The notes below the pieces were generated by a model that had not been told where the DNA came from, did not search any database, and worked only from the letters and a program-made list of their open reading frames with translations. A stretch of DNA of 55,007 nucleotides from Limisphaerales bacterium. GTDB lineage: Bacteria > Verrucomicrobiota > Verrucomicrobiia > Limisphaerales > UBA1096. Below are positions 29,494-40,269 of this stretch, in pieces; position 1 is the first letter of the stretch; each line of letters starts with the position of its first letter. The stretch spans positions 1 to 55,007 of the forward strand of contig SHAK01000013.1 of the NCBI GenBank assembly GCA_004213515.1, written 5' to 3'. The position numbers and the translations under genes were made by a program.

Positions 29494-30495
29494 ATGCAAA
29501 AGACTATAAATTCTCTTCTGAAGGGCACTTCCCGATCATTTTATTTGACGCTTAAGGCGCTTCCATCAAAGGTACGATCTCAAATTGGGCTCGGGTATTT
29601 GCTAGCAAGAATCTCAGACACTATTGCCGACTCTATCAGAGGGTCTGCCTTACAACGTTTAGAGGCTCTAGAACATTACAACGACAGAATACAAAACCGA
29701 AGGAACACTCTACCAAGCCTTGCTAACCTAGCTAAATTACAACATAACCCAGCCGAAGCCGAGCTGCTCGAAAAAGCCGCTACACCAGTGGCTTATTTGG
29801 AAGAGTTTTCCAATACTGACCAGCAATTTATCCGACGAGTACTGGATATAATTATTAGCGGTCAGACACTTGATATTCAGCGCTTTTCCAACGCTAATTT
29901 TAACTCAATAGTGTCTTTAAATAAAGAAGAAGAGCTTAATGACTACACCTATCGAGTAGCAGGGTGTGTTGGTGAATTCTGGACGCAAATCTCTTTGAAT
30001 CATTTGTTTGAAGTTCATGCAGCAAAAGAAGCTCAACTTTTTGAAAATGCGGTCCTTTTTGGTAAAGCTCTTCAACTTATTAATATTCTAAGGGACCTTC
30101 CCGAGGATCTACGATCGGGACGCTGCTATATACCTTCCACTGTTCTAGCAGAACATAATCTGAAACCGAAGGACCTGCTTCGACAAGAATCCATGGTTTA
30201 CTTTCAACCAATTTATAATTCATACTTAAAGAAAACAGTGGATTACTTTAACGCCGCCGCTGCTTATATTGACATGTTACCTTACAGTCAATTTCGTATG
30301 CGAGGAGCTTGCACACTACCCGTCATTCTTGGTCTTAAAACGGTAAATTTGCTGCAAAATCAAAATGTATTAAATCACGAAAATCGAATCAAAGTCAGTC
30401 GACCAGACGTTAAATTAATAATGCGTCAAACTGCTCTAGCTTTACCCTCGCGAAAACGAACTCAAAAACTCATCTCCGTATATCGAGATGCATAA
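29494..30495 (+). CDS. squalene/phytoene synthase family protein
   Basis: A 333-residue prenyltransferase. The frame runs to a TTG at 29452, but the ATG at 29494 places the start before TSRSFYLTLKALP. The first Asp-rich motif is ARISDTIADS (D42/D46) and the second INILRDLPEDLRSGRCYIP; both bind the diphosphates of two FPP or GGPP molecules through Mg. DTIAD in place of the DDxxD of CrtB resembles squalene-type synthases. The product is probably squalene or a C30/C40 terpene precursor of carotenoids or hopanoids, but no cyclase, desaturase or HpnC/E gene is nearby. Its end overlaps the next gene by 8 bp. Confidence 0.85.
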   Translation: MQKTINSLLKGTSRSFYLTLKALPSKVRSQIGLGYLLARISDTIADSIRGSALQRLEALEHYNDRIQNRRNTLPSLANLAKLQHNPAEAELLEKAATPVAYLEEFSNTDQQFIRRVLDIIISGQTLDIQRFSNANFNSIVSLNKEEELNDYTYRVAGCVGEFWTQISLNHLFEVHAAKEAQLFENAVLFGKALQLINILRDLPEDLRSGRCYIPSTVLAEHNLKPKDLLRQESMVYFQPIYNSYLKKTVDYFNAAAAYIDMLPYSQFRMRGACTLPVILGLKTVNLLQNQNVLNHENRIKVSRPDVKLIMRQTALALPSRKRTQKLISVYRDA

Positions 30496-31240
30496 AAAAA
30501 ATCTTCATTTTTTTAGAAAAATTTGGGCACTTACTTTTTTAGTAATCCTTATCATACCCACAGGCTGCTCTAAAAAATCCTCCTCTGCCCAGCTGAAAAC
30601 GGGAATCCAGGAAATCAATCATAAACCATTTTTTATTAACAGCCTTGGGATGCAATTTGCACCTTTTTTAGGAGAAAAGACATGGTTGAGTATTTGGGAA
30701 ACACGCATCCAAGACTACGCCGCTTATGCCACTAACAACGTATGGCAACCTGCATGGTTTCAGGACTCAAAAAAACATCCCGCTGTAAATATCCAATGGG
30801 AAGAGGCTCAAGCATTCTGTGCATGGCTGACTCAACGAGAACGTCAATCTGGTCTACTTAACGATAATGAAGGTTATAGGCTACCAACTTCAAGTGAATG
30901 GATATCAGCGATCGGTGAAGTCGCAAATTATCCACCAGAAACTAACAGAGGCAATTTCGGAGTTTCACTGAAAGTAGATTCTTTTCCTAAGACAAGCCCT
31001 GTTGGATCATTTCCAGCAAATTTAATGGGCATACACGATCTTCAGGGTAATGTCTGGGAATGGTGTATTGCATGGCCAAAAAAAGAAGGAGAATCATACA
31101 TCTTACATGGAGGAAGCTGGAGAGATCAGAGCCGAAAGTTGCTCGATCCAAAAAAACCACTCCTAGTAGCCAACCACATAAACTCCGAAGATTATGGTTT
31201 TCGATGCTTATTAGTTCTTAAAAGACCAATAAAACTATAA
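30488..31240 (+). CDS. SUMF1/FGE-fold lipoprotein, probably non-catalytic
   Basis: A 250-residue protein. The signal ends with lipobox IPTGC (Cys27), so it should be a lipid-anchored envelope protein. The remainder has the sulfatase-modifying-factor fold: HPAVNIQWEEAQAFCAWL, YRLPTSSEWISAI, LQGNVWEWC, HGGSWRD and a final YGFRCLL. Formylglycine-generating enzymes need two Cys in the segment just before GFRC; here that segment (residues about 215-240) has no Cys. The enzyme function is therefore unlikely and it may be a binding or structural protein. It overlaps the terpene synthase gene by 8 bp, so both are probably co-translated, which hints at envelope lipid chemistry, but that is inference. 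Confidence 0.75.
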   Translation: MHKKNLHFFRKIWALTFLVILIIPTGCSKKSSSAQLKTGIQEINHKPFFINSLGMQFAPFLGEKTWLSIWETRIQDYAAYATNNVWQPAWFQDSKKHPAVNIQWEEAQAFCAWLTQRERQSGLLNDNEGYRLPTSSEWISAIGEVANYPPETNRGNFGVSLKVDSFPKTSPVGSFPANLMGIHDLQGNVWEWCIAWPKKEGESYILHGGSWRDQSRKLLDPKKPLLVANHINSEDYGFRCLLVLKRPIKL

Positions 31241-31265
31241 AATAACTTATTAACAATCCCTTAAT

Positions 31266-31295
31266 CTGACTTGTTCTCTTTTCCATTCTTGTAAT
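31266..31295 (+). promoter_or_regulatory. candidate promoter for gcvP
   Basis: CTGACT (31266-31271) and TGTAAT (31290-31295) are 18 bp apart; 4 of 6 and 5 of 6 matches. The leader would be about 50 nt. I saw no glycine riboswitch in this 112-bp gap. Confidence 0.3.
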
Positions 31296-31352
31296 AGTTT
31301 TTATCTGCAGGTGTCTTACAATTTCACAAACTAACGAAATTACATTTATAAA

Positions 31353-34190
31353 ATGCTTAATCAGCATCCTGATTTGTTCAGTAGTCGTCATATTGGCCCC
31401 AGAAAAGAAGACATCGATGAGATGTTATCCCATTTAGGCTGTATCTCACTAGAGGAATTGGTTCTCAAGGGTGTTCCTAATAGCATATTAACCAAGGAAC
31501 CACCCGAACTTCCAACAGCTCAAAACGAAAAAGATGCTATTGAGTCACTTCGTCAAATAGCAAAAAAAAACAAAGTTTGGAGATCGTATATCGGCATGGG
31601 CTACTACAATTGTATCACCCCACCAGTAATCCAACGGAATCTTTTAGAGAATCCGGGCTGGTATACTCAATATACGCCCTATCAGGCTGAAATATCACAA
31701 GGCCGTCTAGAGGCATTGCTTAATTTTCAAACCATGGTGTGCGATCTCACAGGAATGGAAATTTCTAATGCTTCATTGCTTGACGAAGCAACCGCCGCCG
31801 CCGAAGCGGTAACAATGTGTCGAAATATAAATTCGAGGAATAAGTCTGATACTGTCTTTGTCTCTTCGGAATGCCACCTACAAACAATATCCGTTTTAAG
31901 CACACGTGCGAAATCGATAGGGCTCGAAGTTTTTGTCGATAACCCAGCCAATTTTGATTTTAGTACTCCTGTTTTTGCAGCAATCCTTCAATATCCAGCA
32001 ACTGAAGGCAGTATTACTGACCCCACTGAATTTATAAGACAAGCTCATGAAAACGATTTACTTGTCATTGTAGCTACTGATTTATTAGCACTCACTCACA
32101 TTAAACCTCCAGGAGAATTTGATGCGGACGTTGTAATTGGTAGCGCACAAAGATTTGGAGTACCACTTGGCTACGGGGGTCCTCACGCAGCATTTATCGC
32201 AACAAAGGACAAACACAAACGTAGACTCCCAGGGAGGATAGTTGGTGTTTCAAAGGATGCAAACGGAGGCTTTGCTCTTCGCTTAGCACTTCAAACTCGC
32301 GAGCAACACATCCGCCGCGACAAGGCCACCAGTAATATTTGCACTGCACAAGCGCTTCTTGCCAACATTGCATCTATGTTTGCGGTTTATCATGGCCCTG
32401 AAGGGCTGCGAAAAATAGGCAAACATGTCCACATTATGACATGCCACTTAGTGTGCGGATTGAAACAGATTGGACAAATAGTTGAGACTAATCATTTTTT
32501 TGATACGATCACAGTGTCAGTAGGAAAATCTCAATTAGATGTCATTAATTTATCTAAAAAGCATAAAATTAATCTACGAAAGCTTGATCGGGGGCGTATC
32601 GGAATATCTTTGGACGAAACTGTTTGTAACAAAGATATCGAAGAATTACTTGCTATTTTTAACGATGATAAACTATTCATCATTGACGGAAACACTGAGA
32701 TTAATTCGTCCATACCTGAGCATCTTCAACGATCTTCTCCCTACCTAAAGCACTCAATTTTTAACAACCACCATTCCGAGACGGAAATGCTGCGTTACCT
32801 CAAAAAATTAGAGACACGCGATTTATCCTTAACAGCTTCTATGATTCCCCTTGGCTCCTGCACCATGAAGCTCAACGCATCAGCCGAGATGTTCCCAATC
32901 AGCTGGCCTGAATTTTCTAGCCTACATCCTTTTGTTCCGGAAGATCAGTCAACAGGATATCAACAATTATTCTCACAGCTGGAAGAGTGGCTCTGCAATA
33001 TAACCGGATTTGACTCAGTCTCTCTTCAACCTAACGCAGGATCACAAGGAGAATTTGCCGGACTGCTTGCAATTCGCAAGTTTCACGAAAGTCGTGGTGA
33101 AAAGAATCGAAATATATGCCTAATTCCAATGTCTGCTCACGGAACGAATCCTGCAAGTGCGATAATGGCTGGAATGAAAGTTGTACCCGTAACTTGTGGT
33201 CAATCTGCCGCCAACGGTGATGTCGATCTAGACAATCTCAAGGCACAAGCTGAAAAGCATAGTGAGAATCTTGCTGCCATAATGGTGACTTACCCATCTA
33301 CTCATGGAGTATTTGAGCGAGGAATTCGAGAAATTTGCACAATAATCCATAATCATGGGGGGCAGGTTTATATGGATGGAGCCAACTTAAATGCGCAAAT
33401 TGGCCTAACCAATCCTCGACATATTGGGGCCGATGTATGCCACTTAAATCTTCATAAAACCTTTTGTATACCTCACGGGGGTGGAGGACCTGGTGTAGGC
33501 CCTATTGGGGTAGCAAAGCATCTCAAACCATTTTTACCAGGAAACCCACTTGAAAGTAATAGTGCTCCGGTCGCAGCAGCTCGGTGGGGAAGCGCAGGCA
33601 TACTACCTATCTCTTGGATGTATATTGCTATGATGGGTTGTGAAAAACTTACTAAAGCCACTCAAGTTGCTATTTTAAATGCTAATTATATAGCACATCG
33701 TCTTGCTAAGACTTTCCCAATTTTATACCGCGGTAAGAATGGACTTGTAGCTCACGAATGCATCGTCGATTTACGTGATTACAAAAAAATTAACGTCGAA
33801 GATGTTGCTAAGCGCCTGATTGACTATGGGTTTCATGCACCAACAATGTCATGGCCGGTCGCAGGCACTATGATGATCGAACCTACAGAAAGTGAACCAA
33901 AGAAAGAATTAGACCGCTTTTGTAACGCGATGATTTCTATTCATAAAGAGATCATGGCAATCGAAAATGGAGATGTAGATCCAGAAAATAATCTACTCAA
34001 ACATGCACCGCATACTGCTGATGATTTAGTCCGAGACTGGGACAGACCATACAGTAAGAAACAAGCAGTTTTTCCAATGGAAATATTGCGCAACCAAAAA
34101 TATTGGCCACCAGTGAATCGTATCGACAATGTTCATGGCGACCGTAATCCTGTATGTACCTGTGAAGGAATGGAAGCCTTCAATAAATAG
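31353..34190 (+). CDS. gcvP: glycine dehydrogenase (decarboxylating), P-protein, single-chain
   Basis: A 945-residue PLP enzyme, the fused single-chain form (as in Proteobacteria and plants) rather than the split GcvPA/GcvPB. Starts with [20 protein letters not shown]. Typical blocks: [50 protein letters not shown], and the PLP Lys in [14 protein letters not shown] (K702). It decarboxylates glycine and loads the aminomethyl group on the H-protein, feeding one-carbon metabolism. gcvT and gcvH are not in the window, so the cleavage system is split. Only 2 bp separate its stop from that of the next convergent gene. Confidence 0.95.
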   Translation: MLNQHPDLFSSRHIGPRKEDIDEMLSHLGCISLEELVLKGVPNSILTKEPPELPTAQNEKDAIESLRQIAKKNKVWRSYIGMGYYNCITPPVIQRNLLENPGWYTQYTPYQAEISQGRLEALLNFQTMVCDLTGMEISNASLLDEATAAAEAVTMCRNINSRNKSDTVFVSSECHLQTISVLSTRAKSIGLEVFVDNPANFDFSTPVFAAILQYPATEGSITDPTEFIRQAHENDLLVIVATDLLALTHIKPPGEFDADVVIGSAQRFGVPLGYGGPHAAFIATKDKHKRRLPGRIVGVSKDANGGFALRLALQTREQHIRRDKATSNICTAQALLANIASMFAVYHGPEGLRKIGKHVHIMTCHLVCGLKQIGQIVETNHFFDTITVSVGKSQLDVINLSKKHKINLRKLDRGRIGISLDETVCNKDIEELLAIFNDDKLFIIDGNTEINSSIPEHLQRSSPYLKHSIFNNHHSETEMLRYLKKLETRDLSLTASMIPLGSCTMKLNASAEMFPISWPEFSSLHPFVPEDQSTGYQQLFSQLEEWLCNITGFDSVSLQPNAGSQGEFAGLLAIRKFHESRGEKNRNICLIPMSAHGTNPASAIMAGMKVVPVTCGQSAANGDVDLDNLKAQAEKHSENLAAIMVTYPSTHGVFERGIREICTIIHNHGGQVYMDGANLNAQIGLTNPRHIGADVCHLNLHKTFCIPHGGGGPGVGPIGVAKHLKPFLPGNPLESNSAPVAAARWGSAGILPISWMYIAMMGCEKLTKATQVAILNANYIAHRLAKTFPILYRGKNGLVAHECIVDLRDYKKINVEDVAKRLIDYGFHAPTMSWPVAGTMMIEPTESEPKKELDRFCNAMISIHKEIMAIENGDVDPENNLLKHAPHTADDLVRDWDRPYSKKQAVFPMEILRNQKYWPPVNRIDNVHGDRNPVCTCEGMEAFNK

Positions 34191-34192
34191 GA

Positions 34193-35572
34193 CTAAGGGA
34201 TAATGATTCGAAAAAACTTACTGCCTTTAGCGTCTTTCCCAACTCTCAGTTTACCATCAACCGGGCCCTGTAAAAATGGATCATTCGCATTTTCAAGCGA
34301 TTGCCAATCCCTAAGATAAGAACTGTACTGAATCTCCCCTTTACCATCCCAAGAAATAATTAGGCCTCCATCATCATGCCTTGAAACAGACAACACAGGA
34401 GGATCAACCTTCACAGTTTCCTGAAGGGTTAACTTGAACGAGGTAGAAACCTGATCAGTGCCATCACTTACGACCACCGTAATTTGAGTTTCACCTATCT
34501 TATTGTTATTTGGCGAGATATCCAAATAAGGATTTTTTCCACCTTTTTTAAGAATTTTCAAACCTCCTTCAGAAATCAAATCAGCATCTAAAGCTGAAGC
34601 CGAAATTTTTAATTGTGACTTTTTAGTTTCAAGATCTTCAATTACTAGTTCTATTTGATCTACTGATCCATCCTCGTTCGAAACAACATCGGCAATTGGC
34701 TCTATTGTAGGAAGTTCATTATATGCCTCACCCTCAAATCGCAGCCATCTAAAGTTTCCAATTTTGCTACCTTCATTCCAAATACTATCCCAAAAACCAA
34801 AATAACCAATATGATGATTACCCCCTTGAGGCAAAGGAAGATTCGTTAATAATTCAATTTTTGATGTTCCACCAATCAATTTTGCAGTTGTCCTCGCATT
34901 AGAAGGATAAGCAGATATACGAGCAGTAACATCTTCAAGCACCTCTCTATCCTCATCTGTTGGCGGAGAGAAAGTTAACTGCAAAACAGCAAACCTTTCT
35001 GGGTCATATTCACCTAGATCCGACCATGCTGACCCGTAGTCATCATTCGCAGGTGAACCATCAAGATTAAACAAACCATCCAAAGTAAAATTGGCATCAG
35101 CATCATCGGTAAGAAAAGAGACTGTTCCGACTTGAAATCCGTCGTAACTATTCAACTGATAATAAATTCCAACTCCAGTTTCATTATTCAACCAACCAAC
35201 AACTCCACCCATACCTTCAATGGTTGATGGCTGAAACTCTACCCACAACTTATACTCACCTGTCTTTGGCCTTATTTCATTTGAATACCAAGCCGAACGC
35301 AGTGGAGGAATAGGAGTCTTTTTTGACTGTACCATCTCTAGATATCCAAGTGGCCAACGGTTGTTTCGCATGGCCGGCCTAAGCTCAATAGTACCATTCA
35401 CATCATTAAGTCTATTCTGAATCTGAACTAATCCAGTCATCTTTCTTCCATCATTAACAACGACTGGCTTGGCGAGCGAACTGGATGCAGCTACAACAAG
35501 GAAAGCATAAACCAAACCTATTTTGTTTAAGCCTATTAATCCCCAAAAAAAACCTCTGCATGAATTAATCAT
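34193..35572 (-). CDS. secreted protein with LamG-like and Ig-like domains
   Basis: A 459-residue exported protein. A signal (about residues 15-34, VYAFLVVAASSSLAKP) precedes a lectin-like beta-sandwich (about 40-280, with GIYYQLNSYDGFQVGTVSF and HIGYFGFWDSIWNEGSKIG), a cadherin/Ig-like domain (about 285-380, QITVVVSDGTDQVSTSFKL), and a C-terminal module (about 385-459, GGLIISWDGKGEIQYSS and SKFFRIIIP). The last module resembles those of three other proteins in this window. No catalytic motif is seen, so a binding or adhesin-type surface role is likely. It lies 2 bp from the gcvP stop and is divergent from a giant CotH protein. Confidence 0.7.
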   Translation of the reverse strand: MINSCRGFFWGLIGLNKIGLVYAFLVVAASSSLAKPVVVNDGRKMTGLVQIQNRLNDVNGTIELRPAMRNNRWPLGYLEMVQSKKTPIPPLRSAWYSNEIRPKTGEYKLWVEFQPSTIEGMGGVVGWLNNETGVGIYYQLNSYDGFQVGTVSFLTDDADANFTLDGLFNLDGSPANDDYGSAWSDLGEYDPERFAVLQLTFSPPTDEDREVLEDVTARISAYPSNARTTAKLIGGTSKIELLTNLPLPQGGNHHIGYFGFWDSIWNEGSKIGNFRWLRFEGEAYNELPTIEPIADVVSNEDGSVDQIELVIEDLETKKSQLKISASALDADLISEGGLKILKKGGKNPYLDISPNNNKIGETQITVVVSDGTDQVSTSFKLTLQETVKVDPPVLSVSRHDDGGLIISWDGKGEIQYSSYLRDWQSLENANDPFLQGPVDGKLRVGKDAKGSKFFRIIIP

Positions 35573-35603
35573 TGCGGGGAATAAACTATTAACACTCTGA
35601 CTT

Positions 35604-35631
35604 TTGTCAAGAGGACTTAATAAAAGATAAT
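35604..35631 (+). promoter_or_regulatory. candidate promoter for the first CotH/lamin-tail gene
   Basis: TTGTCA (35604-35609) and GATAAT (35626-35631) each match 5 of 6 consensus positions with a 16-bp spacer. The expected start near 35638 gives a leader of about 70 nt. It is the best-looking promoter in the window and faces the surface-protein cluster. Confidence 0.5.
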
Positions 35632-35707
35632 AAAAGCTTTTAGCAAAATTTTACTAACTTCGCTTGCCTAGATGATTTATATATTTAATCTATCAGAGAT
35701 TAATTCG

Positions 35708-38700
35708 ATGAAGCCTTTTTTCATTTGTCTAATACTACTTTTATTTAACCTACTTTCTCATAGTGCAATAATCATTAATGAGATTCATCATGATCCTGAT
35801 ATAAAAACCGAACTAGTAGAATTTATAGAACTTCATAACACTGGAAATCAAACAGTTGATTTAAGTGGATGGACTTTAGAAAACGCTATAAATTATATTT
35901 TTCCTGATGATAGTTTTTTAGCAAGTGGAAGCTACATCGTAATCTCACATCAACCTAATCAATTTAAGAAAAAGTTTGGAACTCAAGCACTTGGCCCCTG
36001 GTCAGGTAAACTTGATAACGATGGAGAACGGATCGAACTTCGCTCTTCAGACGGTACATTGGTCGATCGAGTCCGTTATCGAATGGGTTTTCCGTGGCCA
36101 ATTGTTGGGGATTCACCCGGTTACTCCATCGAATTGATCCATCCCGACCTCGACAACAATGACGGGCACAATTGGAAGCCATCAGTACTCGGTGACATCT
36201 CCAACAAAGCCAATAGAATAATTCGAAAAGGGAGTATGTGGAAATATCTTAAAGGAAAAAAAGAAGCATCAACCCCCAGGTCTGCGTGGCGCAAATCAGA
36301 ATTTAATGAGACCAGTTGGCTAAATGGAAGTGCTCCTATTGGCTATGGTGAAGGCTTTATGAAGAAAACACTTGGAGATATGCGCAACAACTATACATCA
36401 GTATTTTTCCGAAAAAAATTTTCCATAACCGATACAAAAAAGATAGGATCTCTTCTACTTTCAATTCAATTCGACGACGGCTTCAACGCATGGATCAATG
36501 GTAGACATATTGCAAGTAGCAATATGTCTACCAAGGAGCCTCGATTCAATAGCAATGCTAACTCAGCAATAGAAGAGCTTAATTTTGTCGACTTCGACTT
36601 AAGCTCCCCTGCTGGATATTTGGTTGAAGGTGAAAACGTACTAGCAATTCAGGTGCATAACGCATCAATCGGAGGAAGCAGTGATTTCTTTTTTGATTCT
36701 GAACTCACAGCGGTCGAAGGCCCTGCTAATCGTGGACCAACCCCTGGCTCAAAAAATTCTATTTATAAAGAAGATTCTTTACCTCGCTTAACCAAAGTCG
36801 AGCATTCACCAAAACAACCAAAAAGTGGAGAAGGCGTAATAATCATTACAGAACCAAGTTTCATTCCAGATGGGGCAGAATTATTAGTCAATTATCAGAT
36901 CGTTCAACCCGGGAACTACATCCATATTGAAGAAGCTGCCTACGAACAAAACTGGAATCAAATCCAAATGAACGATCTTGGCCAAGCTGGCGACATTAAA
37001 GCCAAGGACGGAATCTATACTGCGAAGGTGCCAGAATCTATTCAACAGCATAGACATCTAGTAAGATATCGGGTCTCAATCAAAACAGGGATCGGCCAAA
37101 CTATCACTGCGCCATACCCCGGAGACCCTTCCCCTAATTTTGCATATTTCTGCTACGATGGAGTACCAAGCTGGAAAGGTCGCCCGACCACTAGCAGTGA
37201 CGAAATTGAATATAGCTCTGCAGCCCTAACAAAAGTTCCCGTATACCATTTGATCACTAAGAAAAAGGATACGGAAGCCTCAACATGGAATGAGAAATAT
37301 AGTGGTGATAATTATAAATGGAAAGGAACTCTAGTCTACGATGGTATAGTCTATGACCATATTCGCTATAGAGCACGTGGAGGTGTGTGGCGTTACGCAA
37401 TGGGTAAAAATATGTGGAAGTTTGACTTTAATAGAGGGCATGCTTTTCAGGCTCGTGACCAATACGGACAAGACTATAAAACCCAATGGGACAAATTGAA
37501 TTTTTCCGCCTGTATCCAGCAGGGAAACTATCTTCACCGAGGAGAACATGGAATGTTTGAAGCTGTAGGTTTCAAGCTTTTCAATCTTACAGATGTCGAA
37601 GCCCCTAATACCCACTGGGTACATTTCAGAATCATTGACGAAGCTAGTGAGACTGGTAAAACACAATACGACAGCGATTTCTGGGGGCTGTATCTTGCGG
37701 TCGAACAGTTAGATGGCCGCTTCCTCGATCAACACAATTTACCGGATGGCAACCTATATAAGATGGAAAGCGGATCTGGTGAACTAAACAACCAAGGTTC
37801 ACTTGCCTCTACAAACAAAGAAGATCTGAACAATTATATGAATCGTTATAAGGGTAACCCTAGCGATAATTGGTGGCGTACCAATATGGATCTACCTAAT
37901 TATTATAGCTATAGAACTATCGTGGAGGGAATCCATCATTACGATATTGGATACGGGAAAAACTATTTCTACTATCTAAATCCAGAAACAAAAAAGTGGT
38001 CTACGCTCCCGTGGGATCTAGATTTAACCTGGGCTAGCAACATGTACGGAAACGGCGAAGAGCCATTCAAGGGACTATTACTTAAGAAACCTGTTTTTAA
38101 AGTGGACTATAGCAATCGTGCTCGTGAAATCATTGATTTACTTTATAACAGCGATGAGGGGTATAAATTAATCGATGAATATGCGGCAATGATAGATGGA
38201 ATTGATACCAATAAAGCCACAATCGTAGATGCCGATCGCGCTATGTGGGACTACCATCCAATCATGGCTTCCAATAAGGTCAACTCCAGCAAATCCGGCC
38301 AAGGCCGTTTCTATAAACGTGCCAGCACAAAAGATTTCCCTGGTATGGTTAAGATAATGAAAAACTATATACGAACCCGCCGTAATTTCATTCTCAAAAC
38401 TGCTGCACGTGAGACAAAGCATCCTGAATTACCAAAAATCAACTATATAGGTGAAGAAAATTTTCCTGTGAATAGATTAAAGTTTCGCAGCTCCGAATTT
38501 ATCGACAAAACAGGAAGTTTTGCGGAAATGAAATGGAGGCTAGCTGAAGTCAGTGCTCCAGAATCTCCAGCTTTCGACCCCAAAAAAAGACGAAAATATG
38601 AAATCAACGCAATATGGGAGTCCAATGCAATTGAAATTTTTAATAACAGCGTCACAATTCCATCCAACATAGCCAAAGTCGGACATTGGTATCGAGCCAG

Positions 38701-39703
38701 AGTAAGAATGAAAGATGACACTAATCGCTGGAGCCACTGGTCCAACCCTATTGAATTTGAAGCTACTGAACCTGATACACTCGAAGATCTTAAGAGCCGC
38801 CTTGTGTTAACTGAATTAATGTATCACGCACGGGAAGGAGCAAACTTTGATTTTATAGAGCTTTATAATAACAGTGATCGAGTTCTTGAACTAGATGGAG
38901 TTGCAATTTCTGGCGGCATACAATTTATCGTTCCTCCAAAAACTCAACTTAAACCAAAACAATTTGCCCTAGTTATCGGGAATAATGATCCAAAACAATT
39001 TCAAGCTCATTATAAGCTATCTGATAACACTTTAATACTTGGTTCTTACAATGGAAAACTATCTAATAATGGAGAAAAAGTAGTGGTACAATCGGCAACT
39101 GACGGCACAACTCTGATCTCAATTAAATATAGTGATGCCGAAGGTTGGCCGCAAGATGCTGATGGAGATGGCCGATCACTTATCCCGACTGTAACAGATC
39201 CAGACAAACAAGCTCTAGGTGATTTAGATCAACCAAAAAACTGGATACTGAGTAGAACAGAAGGTGGTTCACCTGGCTTTGGAGAAAAAAGTTCAATTCC
39301 ATCCAAGGATAGTGATCAAGATGGTTTACCTGATGAATGGGAATTGGCTTACGGTCTGAATCACTTGTTAGACGATGCCGGAAAGGATCTTGATGATGAT
39401 GGGGCAAACAACGCCCACGAGTACTTGGCTGGCACAATTCCCAATAATCCTAAGAGTTATTTGCAGCTTCAGCTCTCGCTTAGTCATTCGAAAACAAACG
39501 AGATTATATTTGTGATGCAAAACGGACGCTCATATATGGTTGAGTTTGCAAACTCGCCAAAGGGGCCATGGAATGCAATATCGAATAATTTGTTTTCACC
39601 CGAAACAGGTGACAATGAAGAAATAAAGCGAATTCCAATTAATGTTAACTCAAACAAGAATAAAAGCTTCTACCGGTTAAAAGTTCAGCGTTTGGCAGAT
39701 TAG
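35708..39703 (+). CDS. secreted CotH-kinase / lamin-tail domain protein
   Basis: A 1331-residue exported protein. I start it at the ATG at 35708 (MKPFFICLILLLFNLLSHSA), where AGAGA is 9 nt upstream; the first ATG at 35672 lacks support. Domains: lamin tail 1 (about 18-130, IIINEIHHDPD), a jelly-roll module (about 165-325, SLLLSIQFDDGFNAWINGR), a CotH-like kinase (about 500-900; FRIIDEASETGK and PWDLDLTW, the latter resembling the metal-binding Asp region), a fibronectin-like part (about 930-1025), lamin tail 2 (about 1030-1180, LVLTELMYHAREG), a calcium-type repeat (DSDQDGLPDEWELAYGL), and a C-terminal module ending KSFYRLKV. CotH kinases phosphorylate surface proteins; the rest suggests a large cell-surface protein. 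Confidence 0.8.
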   Translation: MKPFFICLILLLFNLLSHSAIIINEIHHDPDIKTELVEFIELHNTGNQTVDLSGWTLENAINYIFPDDSFLASGSYIVISHQPNQFKKKFGTQALGPWSGKLDNDGERIELRSSDGTLVDRVRYRMGFPWPIVGDSPGYSIELIHPDLDNNDGHNWKPSVLGDISNKANRIIRKGSMWKYLKGKKEASTPRSAWRKSEFNETSWLNGSAPIGYGEGFMKKTLGDMRNNYTSVFFRKKFSITDTKKIGSLLLSIQFDDGFNAWINGRHIASSNMSTKEPRFNSNANSAIEELNFVDFDLSSPAGYLVEGENVLAIQVHNASIGGSSDFFFDSELTAVEGPANRGPTPGSKNSIYKEDSLPRLTKVEHSPKQPKSGEGVIIITEPSFIPDGAELLVNYQIVQPGNYIHIEEAAYEQNWNQIQMNDLGQAGDIKAKDGIYTAKVPESIQQHRHLVRYRVSIKTGIGQTITAPYPGDPSPNFAYFCYDGVPSWKGRPTTSSDEIEYSSAALTKVPVYHLITKKKDTEASTWNEKYSGDNYKWKGTLVYDGIVYDHIRYRARGGVWRYAMGKNMWKFDFNRGHAFQARDQYGQDYKTQWDKLNFSACIQQGNYLHRGEHGMFEAVGFKLFNLTDVEAPNTHWVHFRIIDEASETGKTQYDSDFWGLYLAVEQLDGRFLDQHNLPDGNLYKMESGSGELNNQGSLASTNKEDLNNYMNRYKGNPSDNWWRTNMDLPNYYSYRTIVEGIHHYDIGYGKNYFYYLNPETKKWSTLPWDLDLTWASNMYGNGEEPFKGLLLKKPVFKVDYSNRAREIIDLLYNSDEGYKLIDEYAAMIDGIDTNKATIVDADRAMWDYHPIMASNKVNSSKSGQGRFYKRASTKDFPGMVKIMKNYIRTRRNFILKTAARETKHPELPKINYIGEENFPVNRLKFRSSEFIDKTGSFAEMKWRLAEVSAPESPAFDPKKRRKYEINAIWESNAIEIFNNSVTIPSNIAKVGHWYRARVRMKDDTNRWSHWSNPIEFEATEPDTLEDLKSRLVLTELMYHAREGANFDFIELYNNSDRVLELDGVAISGGIQFIVPPKTQLKPKQFALVIGNNDPKQFQAHYKLSDNTLILGSYNGKLSNNGEKVVVQSATDGTTLISIKYSDAEGWPQDADGDGRSLIPTVTDPDKQALGDLDQPKNWILSRTEGGSPGFGEKSSIPSKDSDQDGLPDEWELAYGLNHLLDDAGKDLDDDGANNAHEYLAGTIPNNPKSYLQLQLSLSHSKTNEIIFVMQNGRSYMVEFANSPKGPWNAISNNLFSPETGDNEEIKRIPINVNSNKNKSFYRLKVQRLAD

Positions 39704-39765
39704 CATTTTAGAGGTATTGTCCCTCAACCAGTGATACATAAAAGCCTCAAGATCTTGTAAAGTAT

Positions 39766-40194
39766 ATGGATATTCAAGTTTCAGCACTGTGCGATGCAGC
39801 CACAGATTACAAAGGTAAGTTAAACCTGTTAGGCACATTTAATTCAGTCTTCACAACCGAATTACCAGCTACTTACCCTCAATGCTCAATCGTTTTGAGG
39901 ATTGTTTTTAAACGTATCGAGGAAGGTGAACACAAGCTTCGTATCAATTTTGTCGATGAAGACGGCAAATTTGTTATGCCAGGGATAGAACTCCCATTCG
40001 AAGTGAATTTTTCTAACAACGACTCATACCTTTACCGTAATTTTATTCTCAATATACAACGACTTAAGTTTGAGAACTTCGGCCAGCATGCCATCGACAT
40101 CGCTATCGATGGAAGGCAAGAGTCGAGCATCCCTCTTGAGGTAAAACAGTTGCCCAAACAAAAAAAAGATTCAGGCAACGACGAAAACGTTTAA
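39766..40194 (+). CDS. DUF6941 family protein
   Basis: A 142-residue protein with no signal peptide or membrane segment, so cytoplasmic. DUF6941 motifs are clear: a start of DIQVSALCDAATDYKGKLNL, LGTFNSVFTTELPATYPQ, and a beta-sandwich pattern through VDEDGKFVMPG. The function of DUF6941 is unknown. It lies 62 bp after one giant CotH/lamin-tail gene and 75 bp before the next, in the same direction, so it may be part of the same transcription unit. A cytoplasmic factor there would be unexpected for purely exported products; its role is not readable from sequence. Confidence 0.75.
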   Translation: MDIQVSALCDAATDYKGKLNLLGTFNSVFTTELPATYPQCSIVLRIVFKRIEEGEHKLRINFVDEDGKFVMPGIELPFEVNFSNNDSYLYRNFILNIQRLKFENFGQHAIDIAIDGRQESSIPLEVKQLPKQKKDSGNDENV

Positions 40195-40269
40195 AAATTC
40201 GCAATTATAAATAGGACGCCATGCAGTCTCCTAAGCGATTTTTAATTAAAATAAAAAACTCAACTTCAA

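Noticed and set aside
31241-31352. Glycine riboswitch ahead of gcvP
   Set aside because: The 112-bp gap is AT-rich and too simple; no paired G-rich elements of a glycine aptamer are visible.
40212-40243. Hairpin TAGGA/TCCTA followed by a T5 run after the DUF6941 gene
   Set aside because: Only five pairs, a 12-nt loop and a 5-nt gap before the T run; too weak to call a terminator.
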